From assembly GCA_964554415.1 (NCBI GenBank), contig CAZKON010000006.1, positions 1-37,192 of the forward strand: 37,192 nucleotides of DNA, in the 5' to 3' direction. Both the position numbers and the translations under genes were made by a program. Source of the stretch: JAGVXD01 sp964554415. Lineage in GTDB: Archaea; Nanobdellota; Nanobdellia; Pacearchaeales; GW2011-AR1. Below are positions 14,574 to 22,096 of this stretch, piece after piece; position 1 is the first letter of the stretch, and each line of letters begins with the position of its first letter. The notes below the pieces were generated by a model. That model had not been told where the DNA came from. It did no database searches and was given only the letters and a program-made list of their open reading frames with translations.

Positions 14574-15218
14574 ATGAAAAAAAATATTCTTGTCTGCATT
14601 GACCGTGACGACACTCTTATTTACGACCACAAATATTTTCTTGGGCATAACAATGACTGGAAAAAGAAAATCAGAATTCTGAAGGGAGTTGTCTCTGGCT
14701 TGAAACTATTGAACAAACTCCCAAACACTGTTCTTTACATGACATCTAATCAATCAGGAATCGCTATCTTCCAGACATTGACAATTAAGCGTGCGCGTGT
14801 TGTCTGCCAGTATGTCATAGATATGCTCAAAAAGAAAGGTGCAACCTTTAATGGATTCATCTTCTCGCAGTACGTGACACCAGAATACGTTAAGCAGCAT
14901 CCACAATATAATTTCAATCCGCGTAGAGTTAAAGATGATCCCTGGGCTAAGCCGCATCCTGGGATGATTAAAGAAGCCTTAAAACGTGAGAATTGGAAAC
15001 GCAACAACACGCATATCTATGTTATTGGCGACCGTGTTTCCGACGTGCAATCTGCCTTGAACATTCGCGGCTTCGGCATCCTCGTGCCTGCTACAACCGA
15101 GCCGCATCAAATTGATAAGACGCGCATCCTGATGAAACGCAATAAGAAGATTTATATCGCCAAGGATTTTCTGGATGCAGCGAGGTTTATTGTTAAGAGA
15201 GAAAGATATATTTTGTAA
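14574..15218 (+). CDS. HAD-superfamily phosphatase, HisB/GmhB-like
   Basis: A HAD hydrolase of the class that removes phosphate from histidinol-P or heptose bisphosphate. Motif I is IDRDDTLIYD (nucleophile Asp at about 9), motif II MTSNQSG (about 62-68), motif III KPHPGM, and motif IV VIGDRVSDVQSA. The substrate cannot be read; there is no heptose or histidine gene nearby. Start at ATG 14574, after GAAAGAGAAATC; longer upstream frames run through the prs gene on the other strand and are not real. At 214 residues it is slightly longer than GmhB, with a C-terminal basic tail. It uses the short intergenic region with prs as its promoter. Confidence 0.82.
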   Translation: MKKNILVCIDRDDTLIYDHKYFLGHNNDWKKKIRILKGVVSGLKLLNKLPNTVLYMTSNQSGIAIFQTLTIKRARVVCQYVIDMLKKKGATFNGFIFSQYVTPEYVKQHPQYNFNPRRVKDDPWAKPHPGMIKEALKRENWKRNNTHIYVIGDRVSDVQSALNIRGFGILVPATTEPHQIDKTRILMKRNKKIYIAKDFLDAARFIVKRERYIL

Positions 15219-15227
15219 CGAGAATAA

Positions 15228-15237
15228 TTATTTAAAG
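15228..15237 (+). promoter_or_regulatory. TATA box of hsdR
   Basis: TTATTTAAAG is centred 26 bases before ATG 15258, which selects that codon over the TTG at 15252. Confidence 0.65.
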
Positions 15238-15257
15238 CAAAGGCTCGTTGATTGAAT

Positions 15258-18011
15258 ATGAACTTAACCGAAGCAGAAACAAGAAAAAAACTGATTGATC
15301 CTATTTTAGAAAGAACGGGTTGGAAAGTTGGTGGGCACTATTTTAAAGAAGAAGTCAATCCAGTTAAATCAAAATTTAAAACTAAAGAGTATATTGGTCG
15401 TGAAGCAGGAATAGAACAGGGTGTGGATCGTTTCATTGATTATTTATTATTAGATGAGGATAGAAGTCCAATTGCAATAATAGAATCAAAGAAAACATCT
15501 ATTAACGTTGAAAAGGGAGATATTCAAGCTAGAACTTATCGAGATGATATTGAGAAACAGATCGGTATTAAGATACCAATTTTCTTAACAAATGGACATA
15601 AGTGGCATTATGTTGACGACTTAGATAGAAGAAGACAGATTCTCTTGCCGTTTAACCAGAAGGATATTCACAGAATTATTAGTTTGATGAGTAAGAGAAA
15701 AGATCCTGCAAATGTCAAAATTAATCCAAAAATAGTTGATAGAAGAAGAGGAATTGAAGCTGTTAAGATAGTATTGGAACATTTTTCTAAAAGGCACAGT
15801 GAAGCACTTGTTAACATGGCTACAGGCACAGGGAAAACGAGAGTTGCTATGGCAATTATTGACGGACTTATAGAATCTGAGTATATACAGAAAGTTCTGT
15901 TTGTGGTAGACAGAATCTCTTTAGGTAATCAAGCAAAAGAGAAAGGATTTAAGAAATTCTTTCCAGACAGCCCTATCTGTGAGCTGAATGAAGAAGGATA
16001 CTCAGATACGGCAAGATTTTATGTTTCAACTGTTCAAACCTTAATGTCTGCGCAAAGACCCAGAGGAAAATTCTATGAGAAGTTTGGAACAGGAGCATTT
16101 GATCTGATTATCTTTGATGAAGCGCATAGATCGTACTATGATAGAAACAATGATATTCTTGAATATTTTGATTGCCTAAAAATTGGATTAACTGCTACAC
16201 CCTTAACTGAAGATATTAAAGATTTGAGCACATTTAGATTGTTTAATTGTGAAGAAGGTAAACCAACAGTCAAGTACGATTATTGGGATGCAGTAAATGA
16301 TAAAGTTCTTGTGCCCTATGTAGCAGATATAATTGAAACAAAGATTTTATCTTTAGGAATAGAAGGCAAGAAATTAAGTAAAGAATTACAACAAGCATTA
16401 AAGGTACAAGAGCAGGCACCAGAAAAATTTCAGACTCCAGGCTCTAAGTTTGAGAAGTTATTTACAGATGAAAAAACAAATGAATTGATTATAAGAGAGT
16501 TTATTGAACGATGCTATAAATCGGACGATAATCGCCCTTGCAAAAGCATTTTCTTCTGTGCGAGTGTTAAACATGCGGAAGCTCTAGAGATTCTTTTTCA
16601 AAAACTATATCCTCTGCTAGCTAGAGATGTTAAGGTAATTACTTCCGATAAGTCAAGATATATGGATGAAGTTAAGAGATTCGAAAAAAGAGATAGCCCT
16701 AGAATAGCCTTATCAGTTGGAGTTTTAGATACTGGGATAGATATTCCAGAAATAATGAACTTAGTTTTTGTAAAGCCGGTTATTTCTCCCATTAGATTCT
16801 GGCAGATGTTAGGAAGAGGAACTAGAAATTTATCTGCTTGTGAGAATAAAGAATGGCTTCCGAGTAATAAAGAAGGACTGCATACAAAGGAAGACTTTTT
16901 GATTTTAGATTTTAAGTTTGGAGATTGGTCGAACGTTCTACAACATAAACTTAATGTATCTAAACAAAGATCCTCTGGAACAGATGCTAAAACAAGAATA
17001 TTCTTAGAACAAGTTGATGCTTTAGAAAATAAACTTAGCGATAAAGAAAGAAGAGTTGTTGAAAAACAAATAATTGATACTATTAAAGGAATAGATACAG
17101 AATCTCCTCTAGTCATTGAGAAGAAAGAGATGATTAAGAAGGTAATTTCAGCCAAGTTTGACTTAAGGCAACACGTTAAGGAACTAAGGGAAGAAATAGC
17201 ACCCTTAATTATATATTCTCCATCTGAAAACTCTAAAGTATATGGGTTTATTTCAAGATGTGTTAAGCTTTTTGACTATATCAAGAAAAACAGAAAAGAT
17301 AAGATTGCAGATGTTCAAGGGTTTGTTATTGAGAGAGCAGATGCAATCTGGGACAAAAATCTTGATGCAATTAAGCAAAAAAGAGAGGATCTAGTAAGGA
17401 TACAAAAAGATCAATTTTGGGATGAGATAACTTTCGAAGATGTTGACTTTTTAATAAGAGAAATTGCCCCACTCATGATATTCTATGAAGAAGAAAGGAA
17501 GAATATGTTGCGTATAAACGCTCCCGATATGGTTATAGATGTAAAGAGAGAAATAATGGAAAAGAAAGATGATAATGATTTCATTGACTTCATAGAAAAT
17601 AATCCTTTAATGAACAAAATAAGAGAAGGCAAAGGAGTAACTGCCAAAGAGATTTTAGAAATAGAAGCTAAACTAAAACAGCTTAACTCCTCATTTACTA
17701 TTGAAAACATTCAACAGACTAAAGATTTTGTCTTATTTTTAAGAGAATTAATTCAAGTTAAAGGATTACCTGATCCGCAGGAAATGATTAGATGGGAGTT
17801 TGATAAGTTCGTGGCAGATAAAAATCAACATTATAATGCTGAACAACTTAAATTCCTTAGACTTTTAGAGCAGGTTTTCATTAGAGCAAAGCGCATTGAG
17901 CTTAAAATTTTTGCAGAGCATCCTTTAGCAGATGCTCGTCCTTTGGATATGTTTACTAAAGAACAGCTTGAAGCGATAGTTGTAAGGTGTAATAAGTTAA
18001 AGTGGAAATAA
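15258..18011 (+). CDS. hsdR: Type I restriction enzyme, R (motor/nuclease) subunit
   Basis: The R subunit translocates DNA with ATP and cuts it when it meets an obstacle. The N-terminal RecB-like nuclease has FIDYLLLDED...IAIIESKK (Asp and ExK, about 60-82). The SF2 motor has Walker A ATGTGKT (about 192-198), FDEAH (DEAH box, near 285), GLTATP, then VLDTGIDIPE and motif VI QMLGRGTRN. The C-terminal helical region, for contact with HsdM, extends to residue 917. The length is full. It begins with the archaeal/EcoEI-like MNLTEAETRKKLIDPIL. Codon use is AT-rich, like the other restriction genes here, suggesting transfer. The unknown gene downstream starts one base after its stop. Confidence 0.95.
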   Translation: MNLTEAETRKKLIDPILERTGWKVGGHYFKEEVNPVKSKFKTKEYIGREAGIEQGVDRFIDYLLLDEDRSPIAIIESKKTSINVEKGDIQARTYRDDIEKQIGIKIPIFLTNGHKWHYVDDLDRRRQILLPFNQKDIHRIISLMSKRKDPANVKINPKIVDRRRGIEAVKIVLEHFSKRHSEALVNMATGTGKTRVAMAIIDGLIESEYIQKVLFVVDRISLGNQAKEKGFKKFFPDSPICELNEEGYSDTARFYVSTVQTLMSAQRPRGKFYEKFGTGAFDLIIFDEAHRSYYDRNNDILEYFDCLKIGLTATPLTEDIKDLSTFRLFNCEEGKPTVKYDYWDAVNDKVLVPYVADIIETKILSLGIEGKKLSKELQQALKVQEQAPEKFQTPGSKFEKLFTDEKTNELIIREFIERCYKSDDNRPCKSIFFCASVKHAEALEILFQKLYPLLARDVKVITSDKSRYMDEVKRFEKRDSPRIALSVGVLDTGIDIPEIMNLVFVKPVISPIRFWQMLGRGTRNLSACENKEWLPSNKEGLHTKEDFLILDFKFGDWSNVLQHKLNVSKQRSSGTDAKTRIFLEQVDALENKLSDKERRVVEKQIIDTIKGIDTESPLVIEKKEMIKKVISAKFDLRQHVKELREEIAPLIIYSPSENSKVYGFISRCVKLFDYIKKNRKDKIADVQGFVIERADAIWDKNLDAIKQKREDLVRIQKDQFWDEITFEDVDFLIREIAPLMIFYEEERKNMLRINAPDMVIDVKREIMEKKDDNDFIDFIENNPLMNKIREGKGVTAKEILEIEAKLKQLNSSFTIENIQQTKDFVLFLRELIQVKGLPDPQEMIRWEFDKFVADKNQHYNAEQLKFLRLLEQVFIRAKRIELKIFAEHPLADARPLDMFTKEQLEAIVVRCNKLKWK

Positions 18012-18012
18012 C

Positions 18013-18483
18013 ATGGGAGCAAAAAAATTTGACTATTATATTTTTATTGATTATTCTGAGGATTTTATAGGATACAGCATAATAGAACTTAATAAGATTA
18101 GAGATTTATTGCCGAAGATTTCCAAAATAAAACATTATAAAGAAGTAAATCAGAAGGGATTATATCTCAAAGCCATTAATAGGACATTTAACAAGAACAA
18201 TATTTTAGATTGCCTCTTGGCTCTGAAAATTAAGAAGATAAAACAAACTTTAGAGATATTTGCTGATATTGCCGAGTTTATAAAGTCTCATGAGAACTCT
18301 CTTATTTTCGTGTCTATTGATGACAAACAATCTTCAAATTTTGAAAGGTTGGTAAAAATAGTTGATTGTGATAAAGTTTTAGTTGTGAAAGAAGGAAGAT
18401 TAAGAAAAGATACTATTGAACACAAATTGAGTCTGATAATAGATAATCTTCTCAATTTAGAGCGAGTGAAGAATGAATTATAA
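18013..18483 (+). CDS. Uncharacterised protein coupled to hsdR
   Basis: A 156-residue soluble protein of unknown function, one base behind hsdR and surely on the same message. It begins with a beta strand containing YYIFIDYSEDFIGYSII, which recalls the first strand of RNase H-like folds such as DUF3800 (usually IDESG), but the second acidic residue pattern is not clear enough to claim a nuclease. The middle is helical and basic (LLALKIKKIKQTLEIFADI). LIFVSIDDKQSS near residue 100 could be another strand with Asp pairs. It may be a host or immunity factor of the type I system. Confidence 0.65.
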   Translation: MGAKKFDYYIFIDYSEDFIGYSIIELNKIRDLLPKISKIKHYKEVNQKGLYLKAINRTFNKNNILDCLLALKIKKIKQTLEIFADIAEFIKSHENSLIFVSIDDKQSSNFERLVKIVDCDKVLVVKEGRLRKDTIEHKLSLIIDNLLNLERVKNEL

Positions 18484-18506
18484 GATCATAGTTAAAGAAT
18501 ATAAGA

Positions 18507-18560
18507 GTAGACCCGTCAATCCTACTAACCACGTCAAGCGTGGGGTTCGTCAGGGTCTAC
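18507..18560 (+). repeat. IS605-end-like hairpin element between the two hsd operons
   Basis: The outer 8-bp arms GTAGACCC (18507-18514) and GGGTCTAC (18553-18560) enclose an inner hairpin AACCACG-TCAAG-CGTGG-GGTT (18527-18547) followed by CGTCA. The plan (outer stem, AACC-hairpin-GGTT, then TCA) is the same as at 4589-4640. It lies 24 bases after the end of the gene at 18013. A short open frame beginning MNYKIIVKEYK at ATG 18473 runs straight into it, so the element may have cut off a further small gene. Confidence 0.55.
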
Positions 18561-18636
18561 CATTACAATACCCCTCTACTGGTCTATCCTGTCAACAGTG
18601 GCTGGCAGGCACCTTTCGGACTCCATTCGATAGGGA

Positions 18637-18733
18637 TGTTATATGTAACAATATACACACGCACACATAATTTAAAAAACTTTGCATCAGAGATTAAAAA
18701 AAGCTATTAAAATAAGGGAAAAAGGTGTATACA
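18637..18733. promoter_or_regulatory. Palindromes upstream of the second hsd operon
   Basis: GTTATATGTAAC (about 18638-18649) and TGTATACA (18726-18733) are short palindromes with a related TGTATA core, the latter 13 bases upstream of the TATA box. They are good candidates for binding by the RHH protein encoded first in the operon. The AT-rich stretch 18664-18720 shows nothing else. Confidence 0.4.
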
Positions 18734-18745
18734 TCTTTTTAGAAA

Positions 18746-18755
18746 GATTTAAATA
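18746..18755 (+). promoter_or_regulatory. TATA box of the RHH-HEPN-hsdS-hsdM operon
   Basis: GATTTAAATA is centred 26 bases before ATG 18777. This points to a start at 18777 (MVLKNHPLS) rather than the ATG at 18768. Confidence 0.6.
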
Positions 18756-18776
18756 GCTTTCTGCACTATGGATTTT

Positions 18777-18950
18777 ATGGTTTTGAAAAATCACCCATTA
18801 AGCGGAGAAGAGAGGAAGGTAGTCTCTACGCGTCTTTACCGGACAGAGTTCCTTTATTTTAAAAAGCTCTGCGATCAGGAAGGCACGACCATCAATACTA
18901 AACTAAGAGAGATGATAAGGAAGGAGATTGGGATGGAGGATGAAAAATGA
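18777..18950 (+). CDS. Small RHH-like protein heading the hsdS/hsdM operon
   Basis: 57 residues. KVVSTRLYRTEFLYFKKLCDQEGTTINTKLREMIRKEIG has the strand-helix-helix pattern of Arc/CopG-type repressors. The ATGA-type overlap with the next gene shows that it heads the operon. Palindromes lie just upstream of its promoter. I infer that it controls the modification and HEPN genes separately from hsdR, so that protection could precede restriction. No direct evidence for the target exists. Confidence 0.65.
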   Translation: MVLKNHPLSGEERKVVSTRLYRTEFLYFKKLCDQEGTTINTKLREMIRKEIGMEDEK

Positions 18951-19768
18951 TGCCTCAATTTACTAATACAGAAGAGGCAAAAATTTATCTCATTAATGTT
19001 TTTAAAAAGGTAATTTCAGACATTGAACAAGCAAAAACACATCAAGAGAAAGTAAAAATTATGAAAGAGTTCGATATGACTGAATTTAATGCAGAAGAAC
19101 AATTATTAAATGGTAAGAAAGTAAGAGATTACCAAGAATATCAAAAGGCAAAATCATTGGTTGATGATTTTTTTAACTGGATAGAAAAACAGAAAAAAAT
19201 AAGCATTTTAAAGGCAAGTCATGAAGATAAGTTCTTTAATGAAATGCAAGGTAATAAAACTTTTATGATTGCCCTGTTAATACAAATTCTTAGCCAATTG
19301 CCAAATCAAGATTTGCAAGCGTATTTTATCTTGAATATTTTTAGAACTACCTATGAGTTAAATTTTAAGAATATGGCTTTAATATTGAATGAATATTTGA
19401 AGAAACAAAGCAAAAAGACGAGCAATTTTTATAAAATTGATACTTTAAAAGATGAGTTTTCAGATTATTCAAGAATCGATGAATTAATGAATTATTTCAG
19501 AAATGATATGCGAAATCCAGTCGCTCATGAAGACTGGTTTGTAAAGAGTGGGTGGGTTTGGACTAAAAATAAAGGTGCTGAAAAAAGACAAGATATGATG
19601 GAGATATCTAAACAAATCTACGAGTTATTCTATTTTCGTGTAGCTCTTACAACTTATATGTTGAACAGTTACAAAGATTTTGCTAAAAGCAAAGAAGCGA
19701 CTCCAGAACAAGTTTCTAATTTTATTAAAGGAATAAAATTAAAGATAACGGAGATAGAAAATGGATGA
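18947..19768 (+). CDS. Helical protein with a HEPN-like RNPVAH motif
   Basis: A 273-residue all-helical protein without membrane segments. Near the C-terminal third it has FRNDMRNPVAHEDWF: R189-N-P-V-A-H194 fits the Rx4-6H signature of HEPN ribonucleases, and the preceding helices (LIQILSQLP, YFILNIFRTTYELNF) fit a HEPN four-helix bundle. HEPN domains are RNA-cutting effectors in toxin-antitoxin, abortive-infection and some restriction systems. Placement between hsdR and hsdS strongly suggests a defence role. The N-terminal 100 residues are unassigned. An alternative reading is an RNA-binding, non-cleaving HEPN fold. Confidence 0.65.
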   Translation: MMPQFTNTEEAKIYLINVFKKVISDIEQAKTHQEKVKIMKEFDMTEFNAEEQLLNGKKVRDYQEYQKAKSLVDDFFNWIEKQKKISILKASHEDKFFNEMQGNKTFMIALLIQILSQLPNQDLQAYFILNIFRTTYELNFKNMALILNEYLKKQSKKTSNFYKIDTLKDEFSDYSRIDELMNYFRNDMRNPVAHEDWFVKSGWVWTKNKGAEKRQDMMEISKQIYELFYFRVALTTYMLNSYKDFAKSKEATPEQVSNFIKGIKLKITEIENG

Positions 19769-20495
19769 AGAAATAAAACAAAAGGTTTTCCAACAGGTGA
19801 TGGACATTTTTGTAAGTCCTGAAATAGAGAAAAGAAGAAAAGAAGAAAGTATTAAGGACGGCACGATTATTTCCAAAATGCAAATCGTTTTTTCTTTAGA
19901 TAAGGGCGAGAATGAGATTAGATTAAATGATGAAGTTAAAGCAATTGTAAGAGGCAGAGCAACGAGAGATATACAAAAGGGAGAAGCAGTATATGAGAAA
20001 GATATAGATTCTATTGAAAACGTTGAGTTAACAGACGAAGATGTAAACTGTGGACACATTACATTGATACTCTTCAAGGGGTATTGGATAATCTCCTTTG
20101 ATTTTAGATATAATAAAGAAAGAGTAAAGGCACATATTGAAGCGTCAAAAGAATTCTATGAAACTGCTGTTTGTAGCCTAGACAACAATAGACTGAGGGC
20201 ATTTTATGAAAACGCATTTGCTTCTGCTGAATTATCGGCAAAAAGCGTTTTATTAACGTTGCCGGATAAAAAGATTCTAGAAGGAAAAAACCATAAAGAT
20301 AGATTAAAGAAATTTAATGAGTGGGCTGAACTAGGTAATGTAAAAATGGAGTTTAGCACAACTTTATCTGGCTTGAGCGCATTACGAGATTCTGCTAGAT
20401 ATCTTCACTCTGATAAGTTTAAAGAAGAAGATCCTAACAAGATAAAAGATATAATTAAGGAGATGATTGATTTTGCAGAAAAATCTATAGGATAA
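19761..20495 (+). CDS. Two-domain protein with C-terminal HEPN-like domain
   Basis: The N-terminal 115 residues are beta-rich (IVFSLDKGENEIRLND, HITLILFKGYWIISFDFRYN) and unassigned. From about 120 the protein is helical with the HEPN plan: YETAVCSLDNNRLRAFYENAFASAELSAKSVLL, then SALRDSARYLHSD with R209 and H216 as an Rx6H motif. It overlaps the previous HEPN-like gene by 8 bases, so the two are made together. Two adjacent HEPN proteins could pair as toxin and inhibitor, or both could be effectors. The beta domain may sense a ligand. Confidence 0.65.
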   Translation: MDEEIKQKVFQQVMDIFVSPEIEKRRKEESIKDGTIISKMQIVFSLDKGENEIRLNDEVKAIVRGRATRDIQKGEAVYEKDIDSIENVELTDEDVNCGHITLILFKGYWIISFDFRYNKERVKAHIEASKEFYETAVCSLDNNRLRAFYENAFASAELSAKSVLLTLPDKKILEGKNHKDRLKKFNEWAELGNVKMEFSTTLSGLSALRDSARYLHSDKFKEEDPNKIKDIIKEMIDFAEKSIG

Positions 20496-20497
20496 AA

Positions 20498-21622
20498 ATG
20501 AAACACCAAAACAATCAAACAAGTAAAAATTTTGAAGAAGTTAAACTTGGAGACTTGTTTGAATTAAAATATGGTTCTTCTCTCCCTCAAGAAAAAAGAG
20601 TTGCTGGAAAATACGATGTGTATGGGTCTAATGGAATTGTGGGTCAGCATAACCTAGCAAGTACTAAGGGAGAAACAATAATTGTAGGAAGAAAAGGATC
20701 AATAGGCAAAATAAATCTTTCTAATAAATCGTGCTTTCCTATAGACACAACTTACTATATTGATGAAACTAAAAAGCCTTGCAATTTGAAATGGCTTTAT
20801 TTTATATTGAAAAAATTAAATCTTGAATCTTTAAACAGGGCGGCGGCAGTTCCGGGCTTAAATAGAAAAGATGTATATCTAAAGAGAATTTTATTACCTA
20901 AAATCTCGGAACAAGATAGAATAGTTAAGATCCTAGAAAAAGCCGAAAAGCTGAAAGAAAAAGGAGAGAAAACTAATGATTTGTTTGATGAATATTTAAA
21001 GAGTGTTTTTAATGAGATGTTTTATAATGGTGGGTTCGAGGAAGTTAAGCTAGGGGATATTTGTGAAATCAATCCTAAAAAGTCTGAAATTGAGAAAGAA
21101 GATAATAATTTAGAAGTTTCTTTTGTTCCAATGACTGATATTTCAGGACACAGTATTCATTTTAAACCCAAAGAAATACGAAGGATAAGGGAAGTGTATA
21201 CGGGATATACCTACTTTAGGGAAGGGGATATTTTATTAGCTAAGGTAACTCCTTGCTTTGAAAATGGTAAATCTGGAATATGTAAGAACTTAAAAAATAG
21301 AATCGGGTTTGGCTCAAGCGAATATCACGTATTACGCCCAACAAAAAATATTTTGCCAGAACTTGTTTACCATATTATTTCCAGTGAAACTTTTATTAAA
21401 TTAGGCGAAAAACAATTAACTGGAACTGCGGGGCTTAGAAGATTGCCAAAATATTTTGTTGATAATTTTAAGATCCCCCTCCCCCCTATTCCAATTCAGC
21501 AAAAATTTTCAGATATTGCTGAGCAAGTTGAAGAGATGAAAGAGAATACTAAAAAAACTAAAGGTAACTCTGATGAATTATTTAATTCTTTGATGCAAAA
21601 GGCTTTTAGAGGGGAATTATAA
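20498..21622 (+). CDS. hsdS: Type I restriction enzyme, S (specificity) subunit
   Basis: Reads the two half-sites of the target for both methylation and restriction. Two target-recognition domains are visible: the first from VKLGDLFELKYGSSLP to about 130 (with VYGSNGIVGQHN, IIVGRKGSIG, AVPGLNRKDVYLKRILLP), and the second from VKLGDICEINPKKSE to the end (GDILLAKVTPCFENGKSG, GTAGLRRLPKYFVDNFKIPLPP). Each is followed by a conserved coiled coil (EQDRIVKILEKAEKLKEK; IQQKFSDIAEQVEEMKE). Length 374 is on the short side but complete. The two recognition domains are unrelated, so the target should be a split asymmetric site. Confidence 0.93.
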   Translation: MKHQNNQTSKNFEEVKLGDLFELKYGSSLPQEKRVAGKYDVYGSNGIVGQHNLASTKGETIIVGRKGSIGKINLSNKSCFPIDTTYYIDETKKPCNLKWLYFILKKLNLESLNRAAAVPGLNRKDVYLKRILLPKISEQDRIVKILEKAEKLKEKGEKTNDLFDEYLKSVFNEMFYNGGFEEVKLGDICEINPKKSEIEKEDNNLEVSFVPMTDISGHSIHFKPKEIRRIREVYTGYTYFREGDILLAKVTPCFENGKSGICKNLKNRIGFGSSEYHVLRPTKNILPELVYHIISSETFIKLGEKQLTGTAGLRRLPKYFVDNFKIPLPPIPIQQKFSDIAEQVEEMKENTKKTKGNSDELFNSLMQKAFRGEL

Positions 21623-21623
21623 T

Positions 21624-22094
21624 ATGGATAATAAAGAAAGAGACTTCTTTGATAAGATAAGGGACTTAAATGGGAAACATGGAACAATTGAACTGTCTGA
21701 TAAAGATAGAGCTAAGTTTGTTAGAGGAGAAGAAGAGTATATTAATCGAGAATATGAAAAAAGAGATAATTATATTTGGTTTTTGGCTGGTATTGGGATA
21801 GGAATTTTAGGCAATTTTGTTGTGAATCTATTCTATGATTGGGTAAAGAGTTTAGGCGGTTGGCAATTTGGTCTATTGAGTTTTGCACTTGTTCTGCTCT
21901 TTCTTATGATTTCTTATATCTTATTTGATCAATTAAAAGAACACAACAATAACTTAAATCATTCATACGCTCAAAGAAATATGTGGGCAAAAGCTAAAAG
22001 TATTAATGTAGGACCTCCAACAAAAGCATATTATAGTCTTGAAGAACTAAAGGAAGACATGAAAAATTCTAAAAAGGAGCCTTCCCAATCATAA
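21624..22094 (+). CDS. Two-helix membrane protein between hsdS and hsdM
   Basis: 156 residues: a charged N-terminus (1-45, with DKIRDLNGKHGTIELSDKD), two membrane helices (about 48-70 and 79-102, joined by FYDWVKSLGGW), and a cytoplasmic tail. It is one base behind hsdS and two bases before hsdM, so it is part of the operon rather than an accident. Known type I systems do not need a membrane subunit. It could tether the complex to the membrane or act as an effector with the HEPN proteins. Function unknown. Confidence 0.7.
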   Translation: MDNKERDFFDKIRDLNGKHGTIELSDKDRAKFVRGEEEYINREYEKRDNYIWFLAGIGIGILGNFVVNLFYDWVKSLGGWQFGLLSFALVLLFLMISYILFDQLKEHNNNLNHSYAQRNMWAKAKSINVGPPTKAYYSLEELKEDMKNSKKEPSQS

Positions 22095-22096
22095 CG

